Assembly (NCBI GenBank): GCA_014529385.2
Contig: CM043953.1
Coordinates: 95,756,842-95,816,841, forward strand
DNA: 60,000 nucleotides
Direction of reading: 5' to 3'
Source of the DNA: Adiantum capillus-veneris
Taxonomy: Eukaryota > Streptophyta > Polypodiopsida > Polypodiales > Pteridaceae
A program made the position numbers and the translations under genes. The notes below the pieces were generated by a model. That model was not told the origin of the DNA and made no database searches. It saw only the letters and a list, made by a program, of their open reading frames with translations. This document shows positions 1-10,881 of this stretch, piece after piece (the stretch's first letter is position 1; each line of letters opens with the position of its first letter).

Positions 1-558
1 GGAATCTGGCAAAGCATCAAGAACAGTCTGCACCATGGAACTGTCAAAAATGACTTTGCTTGTAGAAATGAGTTGCTCATTAATATCCTTGATACCAGCA
101 AGAAAAGTGTCCATTTCATCTTCCTCATGCATAATCTTCGACTCCAGCTCTTTACGCAACAATGCAATTTTAGCCTCATTACGACTTGCATAAAGACCAG
201 CCAGAATATCCCAAGCCTCTTGCATATTTAGTTGAGCGAATGTGAGGAGTAATAGTGTGCTTCACAGATAATGCAATCAGCGTATGAGCCTACACATCTC
301 TTACATCCCAATGAGCTTGCTCAATTGTAGGAAAAATAGCTCTAGTAGCAGCAATTCTACCACCAAAACCTGCAACATCCTCAATATCGCCTGTATCCAT
401 AGAACCAAGACGTACATCAATGCCGTGCACAAGATTCCATACACACCCTTTGATACAAGAACATGTTGTATCATGTAAGCCCACATTGGGTAATTGTCCC
501 CATCCAATTTATCCTCAACATCAAACATCTTGAACACATCTGTGTTGTTGTCAGCCAT
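1..558 (-). pseudogene. copia gag (UBN2/DUF4219-type) pseudogene, N-terminal part
   Basis: Translation from 558 downwards starts MADNNTDVFKMFDVEDKLDG and continues NYPMWAYMIQHVL, the usual start of a copia Gag where the conserved Trp sits in an NYxxW motif. The frame is lost near 440 and resumes in another frame with Gag-like sequence (residues like ATRAIFPTIEQAHWDV), followed by an in-frame TAG near 290 and another shift near 225. The last block includes EAWDILAGLYASRNEAKIALLRK, the canonical AW..L...Y core of this Gag family. The copy is degraded and cannot make a full Gag. The remaining Gag, protease, integrase and reverse transcriptase would lie off the left edge. Confidence 0.75.
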
Positions 559-915
559 GGCATGTTCCCATACCTAATGTGAAAACTGCCCGAAAAGAGA
601 GAAATGAAGCAACACCATTACATGCTATATAGCAAAACCCAAAGAAGACTGTAAGAAACCTCCTATGTAGAAAATAGAACTCATAGAAATTCTGCACAAA
701 AGGACAAAATTGCATGTGCAGTACTACTTGTAGTGGAATAGAGGCCGAAATGAGCCCGAATGGAAAATTTGAGCAAACCAATACATGATCTACGAGATTT
801 TCCAAAGTATTTGTTGACCTGTTGATGCTCACCAAAGCTCACTAAAATCTGAGAAAGTGAGAAACCCTCTGCTGGTGATGATGCTCGGGAGGACGCAACC
901 TGCTTTGATACGAAT

Positions 916-1151
916 TGTTGGAAATAGGGTTGCAGGGAAACACACACAGCTTGGAGAAGATGAAGAAGCTTAAGGCATACAACAAAGAGTAGTATTACTT
1001 AGTGTGCAATGGAAAGATAAGTTAGTCCTAGAGTGATGGACGTATATACAATGCACGGGGAAAAAACCTCCTAGTGAGGGAAAAAATGCCCCGACGGTCG
1101 TAAGTGTTCACACACATCACTACCACATGTATATGGTAAAAATCTCTAACA
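916..1151 (-). repeat. copia 5' LTR
   Basis: On the minus strand this 236-bp segment begins TGTTAGAG and ends TTCCAACA, giving the usual TG...CA ends. It contains a TATA-like box (TGTATATACG, about 1041-1050) and the block CTAGGAGGTTTTTTCCCC, which resembles copia LTRs known from other plants. The right boundary rests on the TG start alone, because no second LTR is in the window. Confidence 0.65.
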
Positions 1152-1499
1152 TAAAATATTGAAGATTCTGAGTTTTTTGTGTATAAACTAAAAGTTTCTA
1201 TTGAAGAGGTCTCCCAGCACTAGAAGAAGGAGTTTCGAGCTGCTTATCTAAAAGATTACAATTTTTTATCATGCTCGAGCCGAGCCATGACATCTCCCAT
1301 CACCCATACATTGGATTATAGGGGAGCCACCCTGAGACCCTTTGAAAAGGACCTGTACTTGAGCAATGACCCAAACATCTATCTAGACATTCTAGCATCA
1401 ATTTCCCTATTCCACTCATCAAAATTCATTCGTTTCCCTATGGTGACAAATGCTTCCCTTCTTTCTTATACAATTTTAGTGAACCTAGTTGTTTTTAGG

Positions 1500-1899
1500 G
1501 CTTTCTCAAATAGCCGATAGTCCGTGACCTTCCGTACGTGTTTGATGTAGAAGAAACTAAAAATTTGCATGCCGATAAGTACCGATTGGCTCTTAAAAAC
1601 CATTCCATCTAGGAAGAGGTCATTCTTGAAGAATCCTATCTTCCTAGTCTTTTGAACCCATTTGAAATCTTTCCTGCCAAGACACTTATATAGCCAAGCA
1701 TTCCTTGAAAAGGGAGGGAGGTCCTCACCAGATGTTCTGCATTGTGGGAATCTATTGGGACCACTACCTCTGTCTTGCACCCCTGTAGGTAAGGTCCCCC
1801 CAAAGAACCTTCCAAAGAAAAACCTTCATCGTCGCAAGCGGCAATTGGATGTTCTTCATGACTATCCTCCATCTTGATTCTGGCCATTGTTGGCCCCAC
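1500..1899 (-). pseudogene. zf-RVT-like C-terminal part of the same LINE ORF2
   Basis: The two frames covering this stretch read GGPYLQGCKTEVVVP and CRTSGEDLPPFSRNAWLYKC, matching the spacing of the plant L1 zf-RVT domain (x.GCxxCx6Hxx..C), but neither frame keeps all Cys/His ligands. It lies directly downstream of the RT and linker and upstream of the 3' tail, as expected for the ORF2 C-terminus. Assignment rests on position and on similarity to the domain at 19440-19510 and 27135-27190. Confidence 0.45.
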
Positions 1900-2529
1900 T
1901 GCTTGCTCAAAGGGACAAACAAATCCGGGAGAACATTAGGGTGTTGTACACATCCTTGAGTTGAGGTTTAAGAAAATGTCTTCCACTCAAACCTGGATTC
2001 GTAGGGGGGCTAGCCATTCAAAAGCTTTTTATTGGTTAGCAGACTTTCACTCCTGTAGAGGCAAAACTCGGAGGCCAATCGATATGCTCCTTTCCATCTT
2101 CTACTATTGCTATCCCAAAACTCTCTCACACGTCAAAGTCCTTTCAAATTGAGGTTTCTGGTGATTTACCTCCTGAATGGGTTCAAGAGCAAGCTTTCCA
2201 CCCTAGATAGGCAGGGGACCAATGAGATATAGAGTTGTGGAAGTACCTAGCTATCTCTCCCCATTCCAAGGCCTCCATTACTCTTGCATTTCTGAACTAG
2301 CTTGCCCATTGTGCCACCAAGCTTCAGGTTATTCCATCAAAGGGCAAGCAACTTGTTGTGAAACTCCAACCCTTTCCACTGCCCACCTTGTGATCATGGT
2401 TTGGCATTTTCCATCATGGCCTTAGTCATAATAGCCCATGCATGGTATTGATTCATAATTGCTACCATAAACTTGGCACACCAGGCCTCCGCATGAACAC
2501 ACAGGTTAAAGATTCCAATACTGCCTTGG

Positions 2530-3650
2530 TCAATTGGTCTTGTGATGGAATCCCATCCAACCCATTGCTAGGGTGTCCAATATGTAGTATTGTGCTTCCA
2601 TAAGAATATTTTCACCAGTTTCAAGAACTCTTTCTAGTTGCATTCGGCAAAGCTTAAGCAAAGGACCATTGAAGGCTATGTAGGGAATTATAAATGAATT
2701 GCCCACCTTCACTCTGCTTGGGAAAGGAATAAGCACAAACTCCCACCTTTGCATCTTGCTCCTAACCTTTTCTAAGACCCATTGGAATCTTTGTTTGTGT
2801 GATATGTCTACTTCTAGCCACCCATGTGTCGGAACACATTCCCTTTTGACACTACCTCCCCAATTCACATAGTAGGATCGACCAAATAATTATCTAAGTG
2901 TGAGATCCATCTAGATTTTTCATTGCTACACTTTGACCTTGAGTCAATGCCATACGTTTGCACAATATTCAGATCCTTCCTGATCACCCGAGGGCATGCT
3001 TTTAGGAAGAGAAGGGAGGCTTCTGCGAATAGATTCACAAGAATTTGGTCATTGTTAGGAAGAGACAACCCTTGGATTTGTGCTTTACCAGCACTGGCTT
3101 TGAGCAATGTTGCCAATGGATGAGATCCAATGGTGAAAAAGAGTGGGGCTAATGGAAAGCCTTGCTTGATTGATATTTTGAGCTCAAAAGAACCCAAAAT
3201 TCTTTCATTGAACAAAAGCTCAAATTGGATACTAGCACCAAGAGGTGCTGACCAAGCGACACATCCGTGGCCCAAAACCCAACATTCAAAACCCAACACT
3301 TTCATGACATCTTCAATGAACGAGCATGTGATCCTCTCATAAGGTTTATCTAAATCTAGCTACAATAGAAAACTCTTGTTTAATGAATGCTACATACTCA
3401 ATGTTGACCATTGCGGCCAGTATGTTATCATAAATTGACCTTTCCTTCATAAACCCAATATGCTGGTGGGGGGTGATAACTTTGTCGAGGATGGGAGAGA
3501 GCCCAAGAGCCAATGTCTTGGCAATAATTTTATAGGCCGCTGACACCATAGAAATGGGGCGCCAATGTTTGAGCTAGGAGCAATAGATCTATTTGTGGAA
3601 AGGTTTGATAAGGCCCCTTTTAATACTTGCATCAGAACTCCCATGGTCAA
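2530..3650 (-). pseudogene. L1 reverse transcriptase pseudogene
   Basis: The 3549-3346 part reads VSAAYKIIAKTLALGLSPIL then HQHIGFMKERSIYDNIL, matching LINE RT motifs 0-1 (HQ.GF..GRSI.DNI). The 3305-2865 part carries SIKQGFPLAPLFF (motif B) and FAEASLLFL, where an active enzyme has FADDSLLFL, so the catalytic Asp pair is gone. The 2868-2530 part holds the thumb and linker (VLEKVRSKMQRWEF). These lie in at least three frames. It is closely related to the RT at 22080-23745, which keeps FADD. Confidence 0.75.
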
Positions 3651-3720
3651 TGCTTGGGAGTCCTATAAGATGGCAGTGAGCAAGTTTTTCCAAGAAACAA
3701 AGAAAAAACAGGCAAGTCCC

Positions 3721-4464
3721 TTAGTAAGTTTTATGTGAACTAGAGAGATTTTCAAAAGTGATATGGGAAAATAGATGGCCGTAGAGTATAGCAAAGACAT
3801 AATTAAAGAGACATTGCAACACACATTTACAAATCAAAAGAGTCGTACACACAAATCAACATATATTAAGTGACATGACAATGCCTTTTCAAATAAGACA
3901 ATACACAAGAACTTTGACGGTTGTGGAAGGATAAGGGAATTGTGAGCCAATGTGGGATGCTTTTGGCAGAATGGGCCTCACAAATAGCCTATGTGTCCAT
4001 GGGTGCTAGTAGGACAACTATAGCCAATGGAAGAGAAGGATTATCTCTTTGCTATCCCAGGGACACATCCTAAGGCTACACTAAGGGGTGTTTCCTCTAT
4101 GTCGCTTGCTTTGATTGGCAAAGCAAGTTTGTGTTGGTTGTTAGGCCTACTAGTTGTTGGGCTCCCTTAGAAACTATGGTCTTCCATCTTGCATTTGTGC
4201 AAGAAGTGCGAACACATAGCTTCAAGCAATTAGAAAGAGAAAATGTGGTAGACGACAACCAATAGGAAATTTTGGGTTAGACCTTTCTATGCACTTACAT
4301 CCACCCTTTGTGAACTTGGTGCCTTCATGTAAACTTAGCCCTATATTTCATATATTTTGTTCAAGATTATAACCTATTTTTCAATATTTTGTTCATATAT
4401 AACAAGCCACAAAGCTATCCTTCTCTTGCATAGTGTTCGCAAAAAATCAAAGTCTAGTGTATTT
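3721..4464. other. no gene recognised
   Basis: Only short ORFs without family motifs. Adenine-rich patches and scattered stops occur in all frames. No element boundary is visible. Confidence 0.5.
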
Positions 4465-5315
4465 TTAACTGACATGAATGATGAGTGCCATTTTAGAGGG
4501 CTCCAAAGGTTGTTGCTCCATTTTGGGATGTTACTATTGATGACAACCCCAAGTGGTATTATAGTCACTCCGATTTAACGCATAGTTTCATTATCATTTT
4601 TCCAATTTATCTTGTTATTTTGGGCCTTTCAAATAATTGTGCTTTTATTTCACTTCATCTAGAGCCATGTATAGCCTAGAGTTGATGGGCACATCTAGTT
4701 GAAACAATAATATTCACCCTGATAGCTAGCAAAGCAAGCCCTTTCATGCCCCAATTAAACAACACAATCTTTCTACTCCTCCCCACCATTTTTGCATTGT
4801 AAGCAAACAAAAAGTATGGCGCTCACTTTCTAAGTGATGCCGTCTAGCTTGGTGGATAGATTCCTCTTTGCATGTGTATAAGGCAAAAAGCTTGTCTGCT
4901 ATGAGCAAACCAATAGACATGTCTCCTTCTCCCCATCAATTAGCTACTCCTTTACAAATCGATTGCTATAGGTGTTGGAAATCTACCATTGCGTCCCCTT
5001 GCTTGTACGTACATATTATTGCCTTGCCCCTCACCAACCCTTATCACAATTGTCAATTACATCTCGCCTCGCCTTGCACATATATAGCCGATAAAATACT
5101 CATGCCCTCTATAACTGAGGCGGCTCTCTTCTTGGCCCATATCTACAAAAGTAACTTCACCCCACTACCATCTGAGGCAACTGTCTAAGGTGCCATCCGG
5201 GCCATTAAATTAGAGTGACTATAATACCACTTGTACTTGTGATCAGGAGCAACAACCCAAAATGGAGTGACGGCCTTTGTAGCCCTCTGAAACAACACCC
5301 ATTATCACCTGATGG
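4465..5315. repeat. inverted repeat pair, arms about 110 bp
   Basis: The arm at about 4465-4582, read in reverse complement, aligns with about 5200-5315. Both contain GAGTGACTATAATACCACTTG, then CCCAAAATGGAG, then GCCCTCT. The arms are imperfect (roughly 75-80% by eye) and enclose about 620 bp with no recognisable gene. This could be a decayed TIR element or two opposed copies of one repeat. Confidence 0.55.
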
Positions 5316-5379
5316 AGCTGGTCCACGCTGGCGCGGACTAGTTTGGAGTAGGTTCAAATGCAATGATTTGATTAAAAAA

Positions 5380-5710
5380 AGGAAAATTTACCAAAATACC
5401 CCTATAATTTGTGAAAATTTCCAGAACATCCCCTAAATTTCATAGATTCCGAATATACTCTTGCATCACTTTGGGAACAATGGGATGTTTTCAAAGTTGA
5501 AGGGTATTTTGAGAATTTTCACAAATTATAAGGGTATTTGGGTGATTTTCACAAAAAAATAATACAAAAACCTCATTTGTATAGCGTATAAAAAAACATT
5601 AGTAATGCTTGCAAACGTTACTGAACCAGGGTTACAATGGAATTTTTTTCAAATTTGAAGGGTATACTGAGAATTTTCACAAATTACAGGAGTACTTTGT
5701 TAATTTTCCC
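5380..5710. mobile_element. MITE-like element with 40-bp terminal inverted repeats
   Basis: The left end (5380-5419) starts GGAAAATTTACCAAAATACC and the right end (5671-5710) is its imperfect reverse complement, ending TTAATTTTCC. Inside, a segment around 5498-5545 (GAGAATTTTCACAAATTA) recurs near 5655-5700, an internal duplication with a period of about 155 bp. There is no ORF, it is AT-rich and about 330 bp long, all typical of a MITE. No clean target duplication was found. Confidence 0.5.
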
Positions 5711-6159
5711 TTTAAAAATATACAAAAAACCTCATTTGCATAGTGTAAAACAACATTAGGTCCCTGTCAAGGCACCCGCCCTCTCTCTCTTTGAAGGTGG
5801 ACGAACCTATTGTTGTCACACCAGAACACGAAAAGGCAGATGGCCACGCTTTGTAGAAAACCGCAAGCCGACTAGTGGTGCAACCTCCGTCTTCCACGCT
5901 GACTATCAAACTTCAACGCCGATCATCTCTCTTTGCGTGCCCAGTTTTGCAAATGGCCGATGCCTTGCGAAGCTAGATGAGGGTGTAAGGCCGTCCCTCT
6001 GACAAAGGCTGCAGACCAAGTTTCCCTTTTTCCTCAACAAATGAGACGCCGCCATCTTAGCATGGCCAATTTTACCCTGCCCTAGTGTGACACGCGTCTT
6101 AGTATTGCTTGCAGATGTTGCTAGAACCAGTCCGCTCTAATGCGGATTGGTTTGACAAC
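5711..6159. other. no gene recognised
   Basis: The ACAAAAAACCTCATTTG segment at about 5721 repeats one near 5565. The rest shows no motif that I can name. Confidence 0.4.
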
Positions 6160-6366
6160 TTATTCAAGGCTATGGCAGAGGCAAAACCTAGCAGCTTGAG
6201 GGATGCGATTGCAAAAAATCCTATCGGCTAGAGCAATGACGACACTAGGTTGGAAACCAGCCGGTGATTCGACTTTGCTGATAAACAAATTGGATGGAGA
6301 GCGTTCTTCGTAGGGCATCAATGATGCGAAGGCATGGCGGAGATCCACAAAGCTAAGCAAGGCCAA
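6160..6366 (-). pseudogene. reverse-transcriptase fragment (non-L1-like LINE), tentative
   Basis: The minus-strand frame reads LLSFVDLRHAFASL followed about 30 residues later by VVIALADRIFCNR. This resembles RT motif A of LINEs with an [FV]D[LF]xxAFDxv signature followed by a helix ending in ...I..LYxxxxC, but the second Asp of AFD is Ala. Flanking sequence gives no further RT motifs, so it is a scrap at best. Confidence 0.35.
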
Positions 6367-6671
6367 GTGTCATTGAATGAGTGCACTCCGGAATTGGGTC
6401 TTCACTCTGATGTACATGCTCCAAATATTGAGGTGAAGAATGATTATGTGAAGAACCTCAGGACTAAGTAACACATAGCATTAAAGAGGTGCCGGGAGGG
6501 GGGTAAGGGGATCGAGGGCAGAGAAGTTCTCGAACAGAAATCAGGGAGATCCCAGCGGTAGATATAAACTTAAAAACTAAACCTGGCCACGAATTAAACT
6601 TGGCCACAGATTAACCCAGGAAGCACCTATGTTTTAATAATAAAACCCAATAACAACGGCCCAAGGTAACA

Positions 6672-6766
6672 CCATGTGCACGCGGGTGAGATGGTTAGCC
6701 CATGCGTCTCAATCTGGGTAGCGAGGCCTTGGGTTCAAATCGGGTCGACGACGGGCTCATTTTTTT
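6672..6766 (+). ncRNA. tRNA-like Pol III promoter, probable SINE head or tRNA pseudogene
   Basis: A box-A-like string (GGGTGAGATGGTTAG, 6684-6698) is followed about 35 bp later by a box-B-like GGGTTCAAATCGGG (6731-6744), the spacing used in tRNA genes. A run of seven T at 6760-6766 could stop Pol III. The T-arm and acceptor arms do not pair well, so this is not a functional tRNA. A tRNA-derived SINE head is the likelier reading. Confidence 0.35.
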
Positions 6767-7912
6767 GCATTGGTATGTCCTCATTTTGCCTCGATTCTTG
6801 CGCATTCAGGTTTAATCCGCCTCGGCCTTCCCGCGTCCACTTCCGGGCCATCGATCCCCTTCCCCCCCCCCCCCTTAAAGTTGTGTGTCACTTACTCTCA
6901 TGGTGTGAAGGAAGCATTCGTGCCTATGGCATTCAAGCGGGACTACATCTAGGCTAATGAATGCTTGCAAAGTTCACAAAGAACTGACAAGTGCTAAATC
7001 TTCAGAGATTGTGAGTTTGTCATTGTCCACCAGTTTGGATCCTCCTCCTCTTGCTACCGCCGCGTGAGTGTGATGCTTCCTTTATCTATTTGTTCATCCG
7101 AACGCAAGACACTACATCTCTTTTGCTGATGTGGCCATTCTCCAACTTCACCTCCAGGCAGCCCCGTAATCGTTGTGACCTTTGTAGGGTGATAGTCCAA
7201 CGTGGCCCTTGATGTGGCATGCAATGTTGGGGTGTTTTTCCCGTGCTAGCGACCCACTCGTGCTAGCCACCGGCATCATCTGCATGCCCATGTCCCTCCT
7301 TTACATGGGCATCTTGGGTCACACATCGTTCATTAGCCTAGCCTTCCACATCCTTGCACATGGTCACGTTACTAGGTGGTGCGACGCTACTAGGTGCGAC
7401 TCTTCAACACCAACTAAAAGGACATTCATTAGCTTGGCCTTCCATAGATCATGAATAGGCTTATAGGTTGAACTGAGTTTGAGAGGGATAGAGTTTAGTG
7501 GGGCTGAGCTACGATGGGCAGAGTTGAGCAAGGCTGAGCTATGATGGGCCGATGTCAAGCTGAGCGCTATTAGAGAAGACTTGGTGAGCTAGGCGAGAGG
7601 AAGAAAACAGATGCGAGATGGGAGAAAATCATTGAATAGAGAGTAGACAAAGAGAGGACTTCAAATAGAGAGGTTTACACAAAGAGTGCTATAAATCCCT
7701 ACCTTTGCAATGGGTTCACACGTGATAGCCGACTGAGCTTTGATCTTTTTTGAATAAAAATCAAAACGAATGTGAGGTTTGATTTCCTAACAGATTTGAT
7801 GGTGATTTTGTAACGGATTTTTCTCCTCAATGACTGTGTTGGCTTCATGGGGTTTATCACTTTTTACTATTTAAATTTGTTTGTCACTATAAATTTTAAA
7901 TGCCGTTTACGT
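6767..7912. other. no gene recognised; C-run and small duplication
   Basis: A homopolymeric C-run lies at about 6859-6873. A short direct duplication built on GCTGAGCTA(C/T)GATGGGC lies at about 7504-7551. No ORF in this stretch shows a known domain. It forms the left flank of element A and ends in the ACGT target duplication. Confidence 0.4.
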
Positions 7913-9047
7913 TGTAAACGGGATGGAAACACACACAACATCTCTATAATGACCTGATACACACTCTTGGGATGATACACACACACACACACTATGGGGC
8001 ACCACTCGGCTTACACAACCCACTTGTCCGAGACAGGGAACACACCGATGGAGTGAGAGGAGAGACACTACCCATTTGCCCACTCCACACAGACAGACAC
8101 ACACACACACACCCAAAAAACTTAGCTCAAAAGAGGAGAATTTCTTATGTTTAGATACAATTGAGCTTGGGCCAACACCAATGGGGCAAATAGCTCACAC
8201 AATATGGGTAAAATATGCCAGATACAATCACAAATTGGAGCAGAAGCTTCGCTCATAGGCGAAACTTACACAGCCAAAACAATAGAAAAATAGTGAGGAA
8301 TTTTGCAAAATGTACAGCGCCATCGCATCCGGAACGGCCCAAAACCCCAGTCTACAATGTCAAAGTGCTCAAATCCGACCTCGGATGAGCAGTTTATGGC
8401 CAAAACAGGCTCCAAAAACAGCAAAAATACAGTTGCGGTGTTCCTCCTCTTCTCTCCATGTTCTTTCTGGTCTTCTCTCAGGTTTTTCAGTTCCCACACT
8501 TAGCTTTATTACTTGGGCACCTTTGGCCTTTTAGTTGACCTCAAACGGACCCCGAACAGGCCAAAAAGTGGCCTCGCAGTGTATAGTTGTCACCCTGCTG
8601 CATCCATCCGCACACCTGGCACTCAACTTTTTCCAATAATGCATCCCGCCCCCACGTGAATTAGCCCCCAAATATAGTTCTCATGATGACCTTTTTGCAT
8701 AATTATCACAAGAAAACACCCACATTGTGTCCGTACTTATCCACATGCAAGTATTGACCCCATTCGACCTCCTGACGCCACTAGATGCCATCTGACGCGC
8801 CTGCTTACCTCATGTCATCGTCCCGCGAATAATTTCTTGAGAATTTTTACACGCTACCAACTCCTCATTATTATAGAAAAAACACACTGGTACTAGTGAT
8901 AGTGAAAATCGATGCACTATGTACATGATGTCCTACCTGTACACATGTGGGCCCCACGTAACCACCTGGCTTTGGAAAATGGGCAATCCTTTATTTTATG
9001 CACAAATGTACATATGCACAATCCCTTGCTCCAAAAAACTCCTAACA
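7913..9047 (-). repeat. Element A 3' LTR
   Basis: On the minus strand it runs from TGTTAGGAGTTTTTTGG to CCCGTTTACA, 1135 bp. It aligns throughout with 15464-16696, the main difference being a short CA tract (about 7977-7992) where the other copy has about 100 bp of CA. The position next to the PPT identifies it as the 3' LTR. Confidence 0.9.
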
Positions 9048-9069
9048 TAGTTTGCCCATCCCCTATCCT
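9048..9069 (-). other. Element A polypurine tract
   Basis: Minus strand AGGATAGGGGATGGGCAAA abuts the TG start of the 3' LTR, the position and composition of a plus-strand primer. The equivalent tract in element B is at 42877-42900. Confidence 0.7.
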
Positions 9070-9075
9070 GCTAGA

Positions 9076-10866
9076 TCATTCATGATCAGCAACAACAAAA
9101 AGAGATATGTGACTCGCCGCGTCACAGGTCTCCTCATCCCTCACCAACATTACTTGCTCCACAGACAGCTCATCTTGCCTCACCATCATTAACCTGGCAT
9201 GATACAATTTAAGACGCAATCCATTTACCCTTGACTTATGTAGAATCCCATCCAGGTTAGCCAGCTCATATGTAACATTCGGAAAACACCCCACTACCTT
9301 GAAAGGGACTTCCCACTTAACTTGAAACTTCTTTTGGAAGGTGTTGTCCAACTTACTGTTGTAGCGCAAAACCAAGTCATGTTTCTTGATACCCTTGCTT
9401 TTGACCTTTTCATTTATCTTTGCTAGAGCCCTATCTTTCATCTACCCATAATGTTCCAATGCACTCATCCTATCCAGGTAAACCTCTTGTAACTGTAAGA
9501 GCCTCTCTTTGAATGCATCACTAGGTGGGCCAAGCAACTTTTCTAGCATCTTGACTGCAGGCAACTCTACTTCCACAGGCAATAGTGCTTCCTTTCTATA
9601 TACCAAATGAAATGGAGTAAACCCTGTACCTGTCTTCACCAAAGTACGATAAGCCCATAATGCACTAGGAAATTCCAAATCCCAATTCTTTCCTTGGTGC
9701 TCTGTCACTTTCGAAAGAATTTGTACCAACTCACCATTGAATATTTCATTTAAGCCATTACACTGCGGATAATAAGGAGTGGTATGCTGGTGCCTAATCT
9801 TCATCTTTGCGCATAAAAAGTCTAATAGCTTAGCTCTAAATCCTGGACCCTTATCCGAAAGTAGCTCTAGTGGCACCCCAAACTTGCAACATATTTCATC
9901 GTACACAAATTTTGCCACATCCTTTGCAGTGATCTGTTTTACTGCTAGAGCCTCTGCCCATCCAGAGAGATATTCCACTGCAGTCAAAATATAGCTTTTG
10001 CTGCTACTTGTGATATGTAACGGGCCTATTGCATCAATCCCCCACTTTTCAAACACATCAAACGCCATAATGGTTTTTCGTAGCTCTGGCTTCAACACTC
10101 TCTTCCCAAATGCTTGACACCTATTGCAAGACCTACACCAATGGTGAACATCCTTGTGCAAACTAGGCCATACATACCCCTCTTGCAAGATCTTATGCAA
10201 GGTGATCTTTAGAGCAAAATGTCCACCACATGCACCTTCATGATTCTCTTCCAACACTCTATAAAGCTCCTCCCGCCAAGGTACACGTCTCAACACGAGA
10301 TCAGTCCCTTTCATGTACAAGACATCACCAATCAATTTGTACCTGGATGCTCTATGCACAAAACAATACTTCTTAGACTTCTGAATGTCCTTCGGAATGA
10401 TTCCTGTTAGCAAAAACTCCTCTTCTTGAGCCAAACTTTCCCGGCCATGATAAAAAGGTAAATTGGTCCTCAACACAAATAGCTCCCCAATCATGCTTTG
10501 AGCTGCTTCATGTGCCTCTCCATTTAGAGCACGTTCAATGTGTCTGATGCTCCATGCTTCAAACTTTTTTAACAGGCCTTTAATTTTGAAACACATTTCC
10601 TTCAATGAGGTGTTCTTGCTCTTCCACACACCCAGCACTTGCTTCACAACTAACAAGGAATCACCTTTTATGCTCAACCTTCTAATCCCATACTTCAAAC
10701 AAATGTGTAATCCGGCTTCCAATGTAGCATATTCAGCCTCATTGTTACTATGTGCATCCAATTTGAACCCTCTCTTGCATACTATCTTCCCCTCTGGATC
10801 ATAAAGTTCTATACTCCCTGAAGCCGCATCATGGCTCTTTCTGTATGAGCCATCAAAGAACAACAC
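9076..10866 (-). pseudogene. Element A: archaeal-type RNase H and integrase
   Basis: The first about 130 residues are a second RNase H: DGSYR, then NEAEYATLEAGL, then GDSLLVVKQ, then NGEAHEAA, the acidic motifs of the RNase H added in Tat elements. Next is the integrase: an HHCC zinc finger (HEGACGGH ... CRSCNRC, near residues 210-250), a core with WGIDAIGP, LLSDKGPGF and NEIFNGEL supplying the D, D and E residues, then in a shifted frame (9441-9076) a C-terminal domain with KWEVPFKVV, a variant of the GPF/Y module (WEGPFKVV in element B). The frame change lies at 9442. An in-frame TAG (10882-10884) separates this part from the upstream RNase H. Integrase would insert the cDNA, but this copy is interrupted. 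Confidence 0.88.
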
Positions 10867-10881
10867 ATGTGCATTGCTGAT

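Larger units (their letters stand above)
1..1151 (-). mobile_element. Ty1/copia LTR retrotransposon, 5' part (runs off left edge)
   Basis: Read on the minus strand, an LTR (1151 to 916) is followed by a primer-binding site, an untranslated leader (about 900-559) and the start of a copia-type gag (558 to 1). Just inside the LTR the minus strand reads TATCAAAGCA, close to the TATCAGAGC initiator-Met tRNA site used by plant copia elements. The pol genes and the 3' LTR would lie left of the window, so the target duplication cannot be tested. Confidence 0.8.
1262..3720 (-). mobile_element. L1-type LINE remnant, ORF2 RT to 3' end
   Basis: Minus-strand LINE in order RT (3650-2865), RT-to-zinc-finger linker (2868-2530), then a zf-RVT-like block (about 1899-1500) and a 3' end near 1262. 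The 3' end carries a GATGTCATGGCTC...GAGCATG hairpin followed by a short A-run on the minus strand. The same tail is seen at 27608 and 30540 in this window. The 5' half (endonuclease and ORF1) is absent. Many stops and frame changes make this an old copy. Confidence 0.75.

Noticed and set aside
6672-6744. Functional tRNA gene
   Set aside because: The T-stem and acceptor stem do not pair and no anticodon loop can be placed.
7904-8258. Host signalling or secreted protein ORFs in the LTRs (Cys/Val-rich)
   Set aside because: They recur in all LTR copies, on either strand, driven by CA/TG repeats.
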